Assembly (NCBI GenBank): GCA_026014745.1
Contig: JAOZHS010000001.1
Span: 1,054,001 to 1,118,000 of the forward strand
Direction: 5' to 3'
Length of the DNA: 64,000 bases
Source: Candidatus Bathyarchaeota archaeon
GTDB taxonomy: Archaea > Thermoproteota > Bathyarchaeia > Bathyarchaeales > Bathycorpusculaceae
A program made the translations under genes and the position numbers. This document shows positions 25,836-35,089 of this stretch, piece by piece; position 1 is the stretch's first letter; each line of letters begins with the position of its first letter. A model generated the notes under the pieces. The model did not search any database, was not told the DNA's origin, and was given only the letters and a program-made list of their open reading frames with translations.

Positions 25836-25901
25836 GACCTACCCCTCTATAGTTTCTGCATAGAACCACTAATAGGATCCAAATAGACGCCAAATAGGTT
25901 C
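25836..25901 (+). repeat. third copy of the dispersed repeat
   Basis: Matches both units at 9816-9943: ACCTACCCCTCT head, GTTTCTGCATAG middle and TAGGATCCAAATAGAC tail ending CAAATAGGTTC. It lies upstream of the radical SAM gene, in the same relative orientation and at similar distance as the pair lies upstream of map (about 76 and 110 bases). Non-coding. Confidence 0.7.
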
Positions 25902-25994
25902 AACAAACCTGCTGCGCCGCTATAAAAATTGCTCCATGGGTATGCTGACCAGCGCACTGCCTGAAAATCCTTCAACTATGCATCAGATCCTTTT

Positions 25995-26597
25995 ATGCAC
26001 ATGATTTTTATTGACCCAACCGATAAACCCTCTATAAAGGACTACTCCATGCGCCACAATCACGCTTCCCGCATAAGCCAAATTGCCGCCGACCTTAAGG
26101 TACACAAGGTATCGGTGAGCCTGTTTTTGGCTACTTATGGCGCGGTCTATTTAGCCTCCGTTATCCTCACAGGCTGGACAGTTTTTGACGGCGCAGCAGA
26201 CGTTTCTGGTTTGCCTCTTCTCACCTATCCGGGCTTTTTGCCTCGCGGCGCCATAACCCCGCTTTTCTTTGTCACAAGTGTTCCGGCGCTTTTCATTGGC
26301 ACAGTTGGTCTTTGCCTCTATTGTAGTCGTAACATTAACCCCCAAGCTATTACGCATGAGGAGCATGTGGCTATTTTGTTGGCGGTTTGTGGGTTTGCGT
26401 ATGTGGTTGTGGGGGCTTGGCCTTTGCAGAATCGGGTGGATTTTGCGTGGGAGTGGCAGAAGGGTATTGTGGGGAGTGGGTTGGTTTTTGCTTGGGGGCT
26501 TTATTTGTTGGGGTTGGGTGCTTTGGCGGTGGGGGCGGTTGCTGTTTACCGTTTTAGCAAGATTTATCATAAAAAATATCTTAATCCGCAACCATAA
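25995..26597 (+). CDS. membrane protein of unknown function
   Basis: A 200-residue protein with a ~38-residue soluble N-terminus and four to five hydrophobic helices, and a basic tail (KIYHKKYL). ATG at 25995 is the first start; an in-frame ATG at 26001 is equally possible. It is divergent from the radical SAM gene, with the repeat between them. No motif is recognised. The codon pattern shifts to G-rich third positions near the end, but the frame stays open. Confidence 0.6.
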   Translation: MHMIFIDPTDKPSIKDYSMRHNHASRISQIAADLKVHKVSVSLFLATYGAVYLASVILTGWTVFDGAADVSGLPLLTYPGFLPRGAITPLFFVTSVPALFIGTVGLCLYCSRNINPQAITHEEHVAILLAVCGFAYVVVGAWPLQNRVDFAWEWQKGIVGSGLVFAWGLYLLGLGALAVGAVAVYRFSKIYHKKYLNPQP

Positions 26598-26718
26598 TTT
26601 GTGCAAAATCCTTGGCGTTTGTCTAATAATGCGCCAGATTTAGACATCATTCTGTCCAATATTTTTTTGATACACTGTACACATTTACATTTTTTGAGCA
26701 AAAACATCATCTTTTGTT

Positions 26719-29553
26719 ATGATAAAACGAAACATATTAAAGGTAAAATACTGTAAAGGTATGCTATTATTTGAGGAGAGAGACCCAAAATTGTCCACTC
26801 AATATCACGATAAAACGCCACAACAAACAATGCAAGAGCTTCAAGTAGGCGAAACAGGCCTAACCCAACCTGAAGCAAAACAACGCCTAACCAAATACGG
26901 ACCCAACGAACTCAAAAAAGAAAAAGGCATATCCCCCCTCAAAATCCTAGTCGGCCAATTCACCGACATCCTCATGGTTATCCTACTCATCGCCACAGGC
27001 CTTTCCATTGCTGTAGGCGAAGTCACAGACGCCATAATCATCATAGCCATAGTCATCGCCAGCGCCGTCTTAGGCTTCACACAGGAATACCGCAGCGAAA
27101 AAGCCGTTGAAGCCCTCAAAAAAATGACGGCACCCTCCGCCAGCGTGCTACGCGACGGCAGAGAAATCAAGCTCCCCGCCACCGAACTTGTCCCCGGTGA
27201 CATCATTGCGCTCTACACTGGCGATAAAGTCCCCGCAGACGGTCGACTCATCGAAGCCTTCGCAATGAAGAACGATGAAGCCCCCTTAACTGGCGAATCT
27301 TCACCCGTTAACAAAAACATCGAAACCCTGCCAGATAAAACCCAACTAAACGACCGCTCTAACATGGTTTACAGCGGCACAGTTGTAGTTTATGGCAGAG
27401 GCAAAGCCATCGTAACAAACACCGGCATGACCACAGAGTTTGGCAAAATCGCCCAGATGGTTCAATCGGCACCTCAAGAAGAAACACCCCTTGAGAAACG
27501 ATTGGCTGGCGTTGGCAAAGTTATCGGCATCTTAGCCTTAATCGTTGCCGTAAGCGTCGGCGTAATCGGCGTAGTTGTTGAACAGCGCCCCATCCTTGAC
27601 ATGGTCTTGTGGGCAGTAAGCTTAGCTGTTGCAGCTGTACCTGAAGCGTTACCTGCCATCGTTACTGGTGCACTCGCAATCGGCATGTACCGCATGGCAA
27701 AAAGCAGCGCCATAGTCAAACGGCTCCCCGCAGTGGAAACCTTGGGCAGCACCAGCGTAATCTGCAGCGACAAAACAGGCACCATGACCAAAGGCGAAAT
27801 GACCGTCCGCAGCCTATACGTTAACGAACAATCCGTCCAAGTCACAGGCATCGGCTATGCGCCTGAAGGTGAATTCCAAGTTGACGGCAAAACCATAACC
27901 CCTGACGAAAACCTCAAAACACTCCTCAAAGTAGCAGTGCTCTGCAACGACTCTGGACTGGAGCAGGATTCTCAAACAAGTAAATGGTTCGTTAAAGGTG
28001 ACCCCACTGAAGGCGCATTAGTGGTTGCCGCTGCCAAAGCTGGCATAAGCAAAGACCAACTTGACATTGAGGAGGCTCGCACATTTGAAGTGCCGTTCTC
28101 TTCGGAACGCAAACGCATGACCACTATCCACACTGTAGGCGACAAAAAAGTCGCGTACATGAAAGGCGCCCCCGAAATGGTCATCGAACGATGCAGCAAA
28201 ATCCTCATAGACGGCAAACTCCACCCCTTCAACAAAGAAAACCACGCCAAATACTTCCAAATCACCGAAAACTTGGCGCTCCAAGCGCTTCGAAACCTCG
28301 CGTTCGCCTACAAAGAAGTCCCAAGTGACGTTGAATTCAAAGAAGACATGGAAAAAGGCTTCGTGTTCGTGGGCATCATGAGTATGATTGACCCGCCCCG
28401 CACAGAAGTCAAAGACGCCATAGCCATATGCAAGAAAGCAGGCATCCGCGTCGTCATGATTACCGGCGACCACAAACTCACCGCAACCGCCGTCGGCAAA
28501 GAACTCCGCCTAATCGACGAAGCAGGCGCAGAAACCCAAGTACTAACCGGTCAAGAACTTGAACAAATGAGCGACGAACAACTCGCCGCCGTCGTAGAAA
28601 ACATCCACATATACGCCCGTGTGTCTCCTGAGCACAAAGTGCGCATTGTGAAGGCTTGGAAAGCTAAAAACCAAGTCGTCGCCATGACTGGAGACGGCGT
28701 TAACGATGCTCCTGCCTTGAAGATGAGTGACATCGGCGTAGCTATGGGTATTAGCGGCACTGAGGTTTCCAAGGAAGCCGCAGACATGGTGCTTGCCGAC
28801 GACAACTTCGCCAGCATCGTCAAAGCCGTTAAAGAAGGTCGCGAAATCTATGACAACATCAAGAAATACCTGACCTATCTGCTCCAATGCAACATCATGG
28901 AAATCTTGGTGATGTTCTTCGCAGTCGTGTTGGTACCCACCTTAGCCGGCATATTCTCGCCTGGCCTAGCCGCTACCGAAGCTGGCAAGAGCAACATAAG
29001 CAGCGCAGCTATCGCGTTGACTGCGGTGCAGTTGCTGTGGATGAACTTAGTCACTGACGGGTTACCCGCTATAGCTTTAGGCGTTGACCCTGGCGACCCA
29101 GACCTAATGGAGCGCAAGCCACGCAAACCCGACGAGAGCATCTTTAGCCGCGAAGTCAAAACCTACCTCCTCGTCATGCCAATCATCATGAGTGTGCTAC
29201 TGCTATTAGCATACTTCTCACACATGCCTTGGACAAGCGAATATCACCTGCTCGAAGCACGAACCCAACTGTTAACCGCCATGATAGTGATGGAGCTAGT
29301 CGTTGCCCTCTCAATGCGTTCATTGAAGTACCCGGTGTTCAAAGTCGGCGTATTCAAGAACAAGTGGCTCTGGATTGCAATCCTATCCTCGTTCGCCCTC
29401 CAACTGGTAATACTCTACGTGCCAGGCTTGCAAAGCCTCTTTGATGTACACGCCCCCGAACTCATCGACTGGGCAATAGCCGCGCTGTTTGCAGCCATAA
29501 TCTTTGGCGTCCTAGAAATCGGCAAATACCTTACCAGCCGCAGAAAAAGCTGA
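26719..29553 (+). CDS. P-type ATPase, P2A (Ca2+) type
   Basis: A 944-residue calcium-type pump. TGES is present in the actuator domain, Asp351 in DKTGTMTKGEMT is phosphorylated, and TGDGVNDAP completes the hinge. Ion-site helices match SERCA: VPEALPA in M4, a Glu in M5 (NIMEILV) and MNLVTDGLPAIALG in M6 with Asn and Asp. It would export Ca2+. Starts at ATG 26719, ATG 26761 or TTG 26794 are possible; GAGGAG at 26773 could serve the last. It is a paralogue of the P2C-like pump at 13656. Confidence 0.92.
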   Translation: MIKRNILKVKYCKGMLLFEERDPKLSTQYHDKTPQQTMQELQVGETGLTQPEAKQRLTKYGPNELKKEKGISPLKILVGQFTDILMVILLIATGLSIAVGEVTDAIIIIAIVIASAVLGFTQEYRSEKAVEALKKMTAPSASVLRDGREIKLPATELVPGDIIALYTGDKVPADGRLIEAFAMKNDEAPLTGESSPVNKNIETLPDKTQLNDRSNMVYSGTVVVYGRGKAIVTNTGMTTEFGKIAQMVQSAPQEETPLEKRLAGVGKVIGILALIVAVSVGVIGVVVEQRPILDMVLWAVSLAVAAVPEALPAIVTGALAIGMYRMAKSSAIVKRLPAVETLGSTSVICSDKTGTMTKGEMTVRSLYVNEQSVQVTGIGYAPEGEFQVDGKTITPDENLKTLLKVAVLCNDSGLEQDSQTSKWFVKGDPTEGALVVAAAKAGISKDQLDIEEARTFEVPFSSERKRMTTIHTVGDKKVAYMKGAPEMVIERCSKILIDGKLHPFNKENHAKYFQITENLALQALRNLAFAYKEVPSDVEFKEDMEKGFVFVGIMSMIDPPRTEVKDAIAICKKAGIRVVMITGDHKLTATAVGKELRLIDEAGAETQVLTGQELEQMSDEQLAAVVENIHIYARVSPEHKVRIVKAWKAKNQVVAMTGDGVNDAPALKMSDIGVAMGISGTEVSKEAADMVLADDNFASIVKAVKEGREIYDNIKKYLTYLLQCNIMEILVMFFAVVLVPTLAGIFSPGLAATEAGKSNISSAAIALTAVQLLWMNLVTDGLPAIALGVDPGDPDLMERKPRKPDESIFSREVKTYLLVMPIIMSVLLLLAYFSHMPWTSEYHLLEARTQLLTAMIVMELVVALSMRSLKYPVFKVGVFKNKWLWIAILSSFALQLVILYVPGLQSLFDVHAPELIDWAIAALFAAIIFGVLEIGKYLTSRRKS

Positions 29554-29714
29554 TTGCAACACAAGCAGAAGCCAGCCTGAAATGGCTTCGATGAAAAACA
29601 GCCTCCGAGCACTTTTTTCGCTCGCTTTTTATTTTTCTTAAGTTTTTGTTATTCGAAAAGTTTTAAACATGCGGGGGCTATTTTGGCTAACAAACCAAAA
29701 CAGAGGAACCCTAA

Positions 29715-30032
29715 ATGCACATACTTCAAGTATATTCTCATTCCCCTGAAAGTTGCCCCATAGGTAACCCGCAGAATTTACAGATAACGATGGATTGGCT
29801 CAAAAAAGTAGATGCCCTAGCCGCTAAACACGGCCTTAAAGTTGTGGGGATTTGGACCGATCGTTGGGGACACAAATCTTGGGCAGTGTACGAAGCTCCA
29901 AGCATGGAGGCTTTCGAAGCGTACGAGCAGGAACCTGAAAACCTTGCTAAAGTCACTTTCACTGACGTGGAAACTCGGATTGTGACTCTGCCGAGTCAGA
30001 CTTTGGCGTTTTTTGAGAAAATTAAAAAATAA
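29715..30032 (+). CDS. DUF3303-like small protein
   Basis: A 105-residue protein with a ferredoxin-like alpha/beta pattern: MHILQVYSHSPESC, then KHGLKVVGIWTDRWGHKSWAVYEA and a final helix. The YEAPSMEAFEAY segment resembles the DUF3303 and EthD/muconolactone-isomerase-like families. A TATA-like GTTTTAAAC lies about 50 bases upstream, and GAGGA precedes the ATG. Function is unknown. Confidence 0.65.
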   Translation: MHILQVYSHSPESCPIGNPQNLQITMDWLKKVDALAAKHGLKVVGIWTDRWGHKSWAVYEAPSMEAFEAYEQEPENLAKVTFTDVETRIVTLPSQTLAFFEKIKK

Positions 30033-30122
30033 ACCTTTTCCCTTTTTGTTGAGTTTTGTTATAATCAGAATATAAAAAAGAAAAAAAGTTTGGTATGTGT
30101 GCTTACAACAACTTGTTATAAG

Positions 30123-31469
30123 CTACCGTTTTGATCGGATTTGGTACACGAACCCTAATCCCACGGCGACTGCACACATTATTGCTGCCGGTATGAATGC
30201 GTACAGGAAACTCAAACCTGCATCTTGCACCATGCCCGCTAGGATGGGTCCCACGATACCGCCTATGCCGTAAGCCGTAAAGAGGAATCCATAGTTCACT
30301 GCGAGGTTTTCTGCTCCAAACGAGTCAGCGCAGGACACTGGGAACAGTGCAAAGTTACCGCCGAAGTTGAAGCCGATTAATGCTGCAACAACATAGAACA
30401 GGATTGGGTTTGAGGTGGTGAAGAAGAATACGGACATCATTACCGTTTGGAAAGCAAACATTGCCATGAGTGCTTTGCCGCGTCCGATTCTGTCGGAGAT
30501 TTGGCCCCATGCGATGCGTCCTGCACCGTTAAAGATGGGTAAGCAAACGGCGGCGCCGATGACTGCGATGTCTGTAGCTTCTTGTATGTTAAAACCGTTA
30601 GCTATGAAGCCGTCTGTTGGGCTTTTGGCGAAGTTTTGAACGTTACCTATCACCATTAAGCCTGCGAGTGCACCTACCAAGAACATGATCCAGAGCAAAT
30701 AGAACGAGCTTGATTTTAGCATCTCTTTTGGTTTGCATCCAAGAATTCCTGTTTTTCCGGTTACTTGTGGGGGGTTCCATCCTTTTGGTTTCCAGCCTGC
30801 AGGAGGGTTCTTCATAGTAAGCGAACCAGCGATGACCAGTACGAGGAACATTATGCCGTAGACTAAAAACGCGAAGTCCACGTTTGAAACTGTGTATGCA
30901 TATGCGCCTGCTTGTTGGCTAATTAAACCCGTAAATCCAAGTACGCTAGGTGGGTTAGCTATGAGGATCCATATGAATGCGCCAAATCCGAAGCCTGCAA
31001 CTGCGAGTCCGCTGACTAACCCTTTTTTATCTGGGAACCACTTGACTGCTGTTGCAATGGGCACCACATAAGCCAATCCGATGCCTGCCCCAGCGACTAC
31101 GCCGAGGAAGATTAGTTTTCCAATAAAACTTGCGCCCACAAAAGAGGCAAGTATGTAACCCAAACCAAGTAGAGTGCCTCCCATCAAAGCCACCTTCATC
31201 GGTCCGAGTTTTCCTTGAAGTCGACCACCGATTATTGTAAAGATGGCAAAGACCAATAGGCCTACGCTGAAAATTAGCTGGGTTTCTGTTTTTGAAAAAG
31301 CGAATTCGCTGGGTGCGGCTGCTGACCCTTGCAGAGGACCTGTAAATGCTGACCACGCATATATCGCTCCTAAAGCAAGCTGAATCAAAATTCCGCCAAC
31401 AACAATAATCCAACGATTCATAACTTTTGACGATGTACTTGAATTATTTGGAATCGCCATATGTTTCAC
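30123..31469 (-). CDS. OFA-family MFS transporter (oxalate/formate/lactate antiporter type)
   Basis: A 448-residue, 12-helix MFS protein. The N-terminal RWIIVVGGILIQLALGAIYAWS-like block (RWIIVVGG then LALGAIYAWSAF) and FGFGAFIW are hallmarks of the OFA family, which moves small monocarboxylates. GTG at 31469 has GGGATG upstream; an ATG three codons later is an alternative. It is divergent from the acetate transporter gene, so both could serve organic-acid uptake. The substrate is inferred from family and context. Confidence 0.85.
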   Translation of the reverse strand: MKHMAIPNNSSTSSKVMNRWIIVVGGILIQLALGAIYAWSAFTGPLQGSAAAPSEFAFSKTETQLIFSVGLLVFAIFTIIGGRLQGKLGPMKVALMGGTLLGLGYILASFVGASFIGKLIFLGVVAGAGIGLAYVVPIATAVKWFPDKKGLVSGLAVAGFGFGAFIWILIANPPSVLGFTGLISQQAGAYAYTVSNVDFAFLVYGIMFLVLVIAGSLTMKNPPAGWKPKGWNPPQVTGKTGILGCKPKEMLKSSSFYLLWIMFLVGALAGLMVIGNVQNFAKSPTDGFIANGFNIQEATDIAVIGAAVCLPIFNGAGRIAWGQISDRIGRGKALMAMFAFQTVMMSVFFFTTSNPILFYVVAALIGFNFGGNFALFPVSCADSFGAENLAVNYGFLFTAYGIGGIVGPILAGMVQDAGLSFLYAFIPAAIMCAVAVGLGFVYQIRSKR

Positions 31470-31631
31470 TTAGCGCATCCCTGTAATGATTCGTAATTAA
31501 ATATCTATCTGTCAATAATTTCTTCAATACTTTGAATCTGCTTGGATTTAGGTGGTTAAATATGCTATTTTTGCAGGTTTGGCGCATGGCGTGAGTTAAG
31601 GTTAACTAGTTAATATTGATGATAAAAAACG

Positions 31632-31641
31632 GCTATAAAAC
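31632..31641 (+). promoter_or_regulatory. TATA box for the acetate transporter gene
   Basis: GCTATAAAAC lies about 26 bases before a predicted start near 31663, which leaves a leader with AGGAG at 31679-31683, 8 bases before the ATG. Confidence 0.55.
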
Positions 31642-31691
31642 TAAAAGCTAATTAAGCGAACCCGTAAACATCCAAGGCAGGAGAAACTCGA

Positions 31692-32261
31692 ATGAGCAAT
31701 AAATTGGCTAACCCTGCTCCTCTTGGACTCTTAGGCTTCGGCTTGACAACGGTACTGCTCAACTTGGCAAATGCAGGCGTCTACGGCTTAAACAGCATGA
31801 TACTGGCAATGGGTATAGCTTACGGTGGTTTAGCTCAGGTTATCGTCGGCGCGATGGAATACAAAAACGGTAACACCTTTGGTGCCGTCGCGTTCACCTC
31901 TTATGGGCTGTTTTGGTGGTCTCTTGTTTTATTGTTGATGCTGCCAAACAACTTCATGGGAATCTCGGCACCTGACACAACCGCTATGGCAGCCTACTTC
32001 TTTATGTGGGGGCTGTTTACGTTTGCCATGTTCTTTGGCACACTAAAAGCTAACCGCGCATTGCAATTCGTTTTCATGAGCTTGGCGATTCTGTTCTTTA
32101 TGCTGACCATTCGTGAGGTACTGGGTAATCCCGTGTGGTTTAACGTGATTACTGGTATTGAAGGTGTCATATGCGGTTCTAGTGCTGTGTATCTGGGGAT
32201 TGCAGAGATTCTTAATGAATCGCATGGAAAAACTGTTCTGCCCATTTGCCCCGTAAAGTAG
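31692..32261 (+). CDS. satP: acetate uptake transporter (GPR1/FUN34/YaaH family)
   Basis: A 189-residue protein with six membrane helices and the family signature [11 protein letters not shown] at residues 7-17. Family members are acetate or succinate permeases or channels. A ribosome-binding AGGAG sits 8 bases before the ATG. It lies between a divergent OFA transporter and acetyl-CoA synthetase, which supports acetate as the substrate. The C-terminus is short and cytoplasmic. Confidence 0.9.
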   Translation: MSNKLANPAPLGLLGFGLTTVLLNLANAGVYGLNSMILAMGIAYGGLAQVIVGAMEYKNGNTFGAVAFTSYGLFWWSLVLLLMLPNNFMGISAPDTTAMAAYFFMWGLFTFAMFFGTLKANRALQFVFMSLAILFFMLTIREVLGNPVWFNVITGIEGVICGSSAVYLGIAEILNESHGKTVLPICPVK

Positions 32262-32602
32262 GCGTCTACTTCCTCTCTTCTTTTTTCTTTTCTTTGTGCG
32301 GGGTGGCTTCTCTACTTGTTAAATTTTCAAATGCGTTTATCGTAGTTTTGTAGCGGAAACAGTGAAATTTTGCTTCTCTATATGTTGACGTTTGAAGCTT
32401 TTTTACTGAAAGACTCTGTTTAAAAGATGCAAATCAAGCTCCGAATTATTGTAGACAGTGTTTTTGCTCCATCCAAATAACAAACTCGTATTTGGCGGCA
32501 ACAAGCAAAAATCTGATGTTCTTTTTTCAATTTTGCAGTATTCAGTTGAAAAACCTTATAAATCGTTGGGGCTTATGTGTCGGGTCAGTTAGGACTGAGA
32601 AC
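32262..32602 (+). other. 341-base gap with acs promoter
   Basis: The first part is T-rich after the acetate transporter stop (a likely terminator). The rest is AT-rich and holds the acs TATA element at 32553-32563. I see no gene or repeat. An in-frame extension of acs into this gap has poor codon character and lies upstream of the predicted start of transcription. Confidence 0.6.
32553..32563 (+). promoter_or_regulatory. TATA box for acetyl-CoA synthetase
   Basis: ACCTTATAAATC predicts transcription start near 32583, about 20 bases before the ATG at 32603. This supports the downstream start codon. Confidence 0.6.
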
Positions 32603-34564
32603 ATGTCAGAAGCTAGTCTACCTTTCAATGAGAAATATTCTCCAAGTATTGCAAAAGTTTCTTCTGGTGAACTCCGAAAGCAAGAATGGGAGAAATCCAT
32701 TAACAACCTCGAGGCATATTGGTCAGAAAAAGCAAAAGCCATCGACTGGTTTAAAGCCCCAACCAAAATTTTGGACGCTTCAAACCCGCCATTTTTCAAA
32801 TGGTTCGCAGACGGCCAACTAAACATAAGCTACAACACCCTTGACCGCCACGTAAAAAGCAACCGCAAAAACAAGCTCGCCTACATTTGGGAAGGCGAAA
32901 TGGGCGAAGTAAAAACCTACACCTACTACCAACTCTACCGCGAAGTAAACAAACTCGCAAAGGCACTAAAAGACCTCGGACTACAAAAAGGCGACCGAGT
33001 CGCAGTGTTCCTACCAGTTATCCCCGAATTACCCATCAGTTTGCTTGCAACCGTACGCTTAGGCGGAGTACATGCAGTTGTATTTAGCGGCTTTAGCGCA
33101 GAAGCCCTAGCCGACCGAGTCAACGACTGTGGCGCAAAAATTCTCATAACAGCCGACGGCAGTTTCCGAAGAGGCAAACCCGTCGCCATCAAAGACACCG
33201 CCGACCGCGCTTTACCCAACATGCCTAACATCCAGAAAGTCATTGTGGTAAAACGCACAGGTCAACCCGTACAGATGCAAGAGGGACGCGATATATGGTA
33301 CAGTGACGCACTCGCAGCAGCAGGCGCCAACGCATATGTTGAACCCGAAGTCATGAACGCCACCGACCCGCTCTTTATCCTCTACACCTCTGGCACCACC
33401 GGCAAACCCAAAGGAGTCCAACACGGTACAGGCGGCTATCTCGTCTGGGCTTATTGGACCCTGAAATGGGCTTTCAACCCCAATGACGAAGACGTCTACT
33501 GGTGCGTCGCCGACATCGGCTGGATTACTGGTCACACATACAACGTCTATGCACCCCTCAGCCACGGCATAACCGCTTTCCTCTTCGAAGGTACCCCAGA
33601 CTACCCCGCACAAGACCGCTGGTGGAGCATGATCGAAAACCACGGCGTCACAATCCTCTATGGTACCCCAACCGCAGTCCGAATGTTCATGAAATTCGGC
33701 GAAGAATGGGTTCTCAAACACGACCTAAGCACACTACGCGAACTCGGCTCAGTCGGCGAAGCCATAAACCCCGAAGCATGGAAATGGTACTACCGTGTCA
33801 TCGGCAAAGAACGCCTACCAATCATCGACACCTGGTGGCAAACAGAAACCGGCGGATTCATGATTTCCCCAACAGCAGGCATTGAAATGACACCACTTAA
33901 ACCAGGCTCAGCCACACTACCCTTGCCAGGTGTTAACGCTGACATCGTCGACGAAAAAGGACAGTCAGTGCCGCAAGGAACCAAAGGCTACCTAGTGGTA
34001 AAGTCTCCTTGGCCAGGAATGCTGCAAACCATCTGGAAAGATCCCGACCGCTTTAAACAAACATACTTCGGCAAATGGCCAGGCATCTACTATGTCGGCG
34101 ACTACGCAATACGTGACCCCGACGGATACTTCTGGCTACTTGGCAGAGCAGATGAGGTTCTAAAAGTAGCAGGACACAGAATCGGCACCGTAGAACTTGA
34201 AAGCGCACTCGTATCTCACCCAGCAGTCTCCGAAGCAGCAGTCATGGGCAAAGAAGACGCAGTTAAAGGCGAAGTCCCAGTAGCATTCGTCGTGCTACGC
34301 GGCGGATTCACCCCCTCAGATGAACTGCGAGCTGAACTAACAAAACACGTCAGAACCACAATTGGCCCCATCGCAACTCCAGAGGCCGTCATAATCGTCG
34401 CTAAACTACCCAAGACCCGCAGCGGCAAAATCATGCGCAGACTCCTCAAAGCAGTGCTCACAGGCGCACCCCTCGGTGACACATCTACCATCGAAGACGA
34501 AGGCAGCATCGAAGACATCAAAGCCACCTACAGCGACCTCCGCAAACAACTCGAGAAGAAGTAA
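32603..34564 (+). CDS. acs: acetyl-CoA synthetase (AMP-forming)
   Basis: Activates acetate to acetyl-CoA with ATP, releasing AMP and pyrophosphate. The protein has 653 residues from this start, the normal Acs length. The AMP-binding P-loop reads YTSGTTGKPKG, the core motif is in TWWQTETGG, and the C-terminal lid has the catalytic lysine in PKTRSGKIMRR. This lysine is an acetylation control site in related enzymes. I chose ATG at 32603 because the TATA box predicts transcription starting only 20 bases before it. With the acetate transporter upstream and a pyrophosphatase at 39537, the enzyme fits acetate assimilation. Confidence 0.95.
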   Translation: MSEASLPFNEKYSPSIAKVSSGELRKQEWEKSINNLEAYWSEKAKAIDWFKAPTKILDASNPPFFKWFADGQLNISYNTLDRHVKSNRKNKLAYIWEGEMGEVKTYTYYQLYREVNKLAKALKDLGLQKGDRVAVFLPVIPELPISLLATVRLGGVHAVVFSGFSAEALADRVNDCGAKILITADGSFRRGKPVAIKDTADRALPNMPNIQKVIVVKRTGQPVQMQEGRDIWYSDALAAAGANAYVEPEVMNATDPLFILYTSGTTGKPKGVQHGTGGYLVWAYWTLKWAFNPNDEDVYWCVADIGWITGHTYNVYAPLSHGITAFLFEGTPDYPAQDRWWSMIENHGVTILYGTPTAVRMFMKFGEEWVLKHDLSTLRELGSVGEAINPEAWKWYYRVIGKERLPIIDTWWQTETGGFMISPTAGIEMTPLKPGSATLPLPGVNADIVDEKGQSVPQGTKGYLVVKSPWPGMLQTIWKDPDRFKQTYFGKWPGIYYVGDYAIRDPDGYFWLLGRADEVLKVAGHRIGTVELESALVSHPAVSEAAVMGKEDAVKGEVPVAFVVLRGGFTPSDELRAELTKHVRTTIGPIATPEAVIIVAKLPKTRSGKIMRRLLKAVLTGAPLGDTSTIEDEGSIEDIKATYSDLRKQLEKK

Positions 34565-34610
34565 ACAACCCCTTCTCTTCTTTTCTTTTTTATTATCATC
34601 GAGATTTTAG

Positions 34611-34979
34611 TCAAGAAATCGGCTTGGATGAATCTTTTAATTTTCCAAAACCTATGGCAGCTTTAATTATTTTTTCTAGGGTCTCAAAGTCGCTGTGCTG
34701 CACCGTTATCTCTTGTGTGCTGATGTAGTTGCCCTTTTTTGCTTGTGTTACAAGTTTCTCGAGTTCGTCTTCTAGGATGTCTCGGGTTAGGATGGGTTTG
34801 CCGTTAAGTAGCCGCAGATTGCAGCCTGTGCAGTATTGGAAGGTGTATTCGAGTTTACGGTTTTTAGAGTTGCCCTCGCCAAAGTAGGTTCTGTCATTGG
34901 CTAGGCGGTTGAAGTTGACGTCGTCGTATTCGATGAAGGTGACTTGGGTTTTTTTGAAGTCATGTTTGTGGCTGCTCAT
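34611..34979 (-). CDS. small protein with CxxC motif (Rdx/SelT-like, tentative)
   Basis: A 122-residue protein. Its central strand EYTFQYCTGCNLRLL leads into a helix with a CxxC (YCTGC), reminiscent of the Rdx/SelT/SelW thioredoxin-like families. The N-terminus (~40 residues) is polar. The C-terminal helix is followed by basic residues. A redox role is possible but weakly supported. It starts at ATG and lies 46 bases from the 3' end of acs, convergent. Confidence 0.5.
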   Translation of the reverse strand: MSSHKHDFKKTQVTFIEYDDVNFNRLANDRTYFGEGNSKNRKLEYTFQYCTGCNLRLLNGKPILTRDILEDELEKLVTQAKKGNYISTQEITVQHSDFETLEKIIKAAIGFGKLKDSSKPIS

Positions 34980-35089
34980 CGGTTTTCCTTTTGCTTTATG
35001 GTTTTACGGTTCATTAGGGTTTGCATAATAAAAACAGTAATGCATGTTCACTTCTCCCTTGTTGGTTGCGAAACAGAATTCTGCAGCTA

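Noticed and set aside
28018-28887. Several antisense open frames within the Ca-type ATPase
   Set aside because: High-GC codon third positions in the true gene keep antisense frames open; sequences are low in known motifs.
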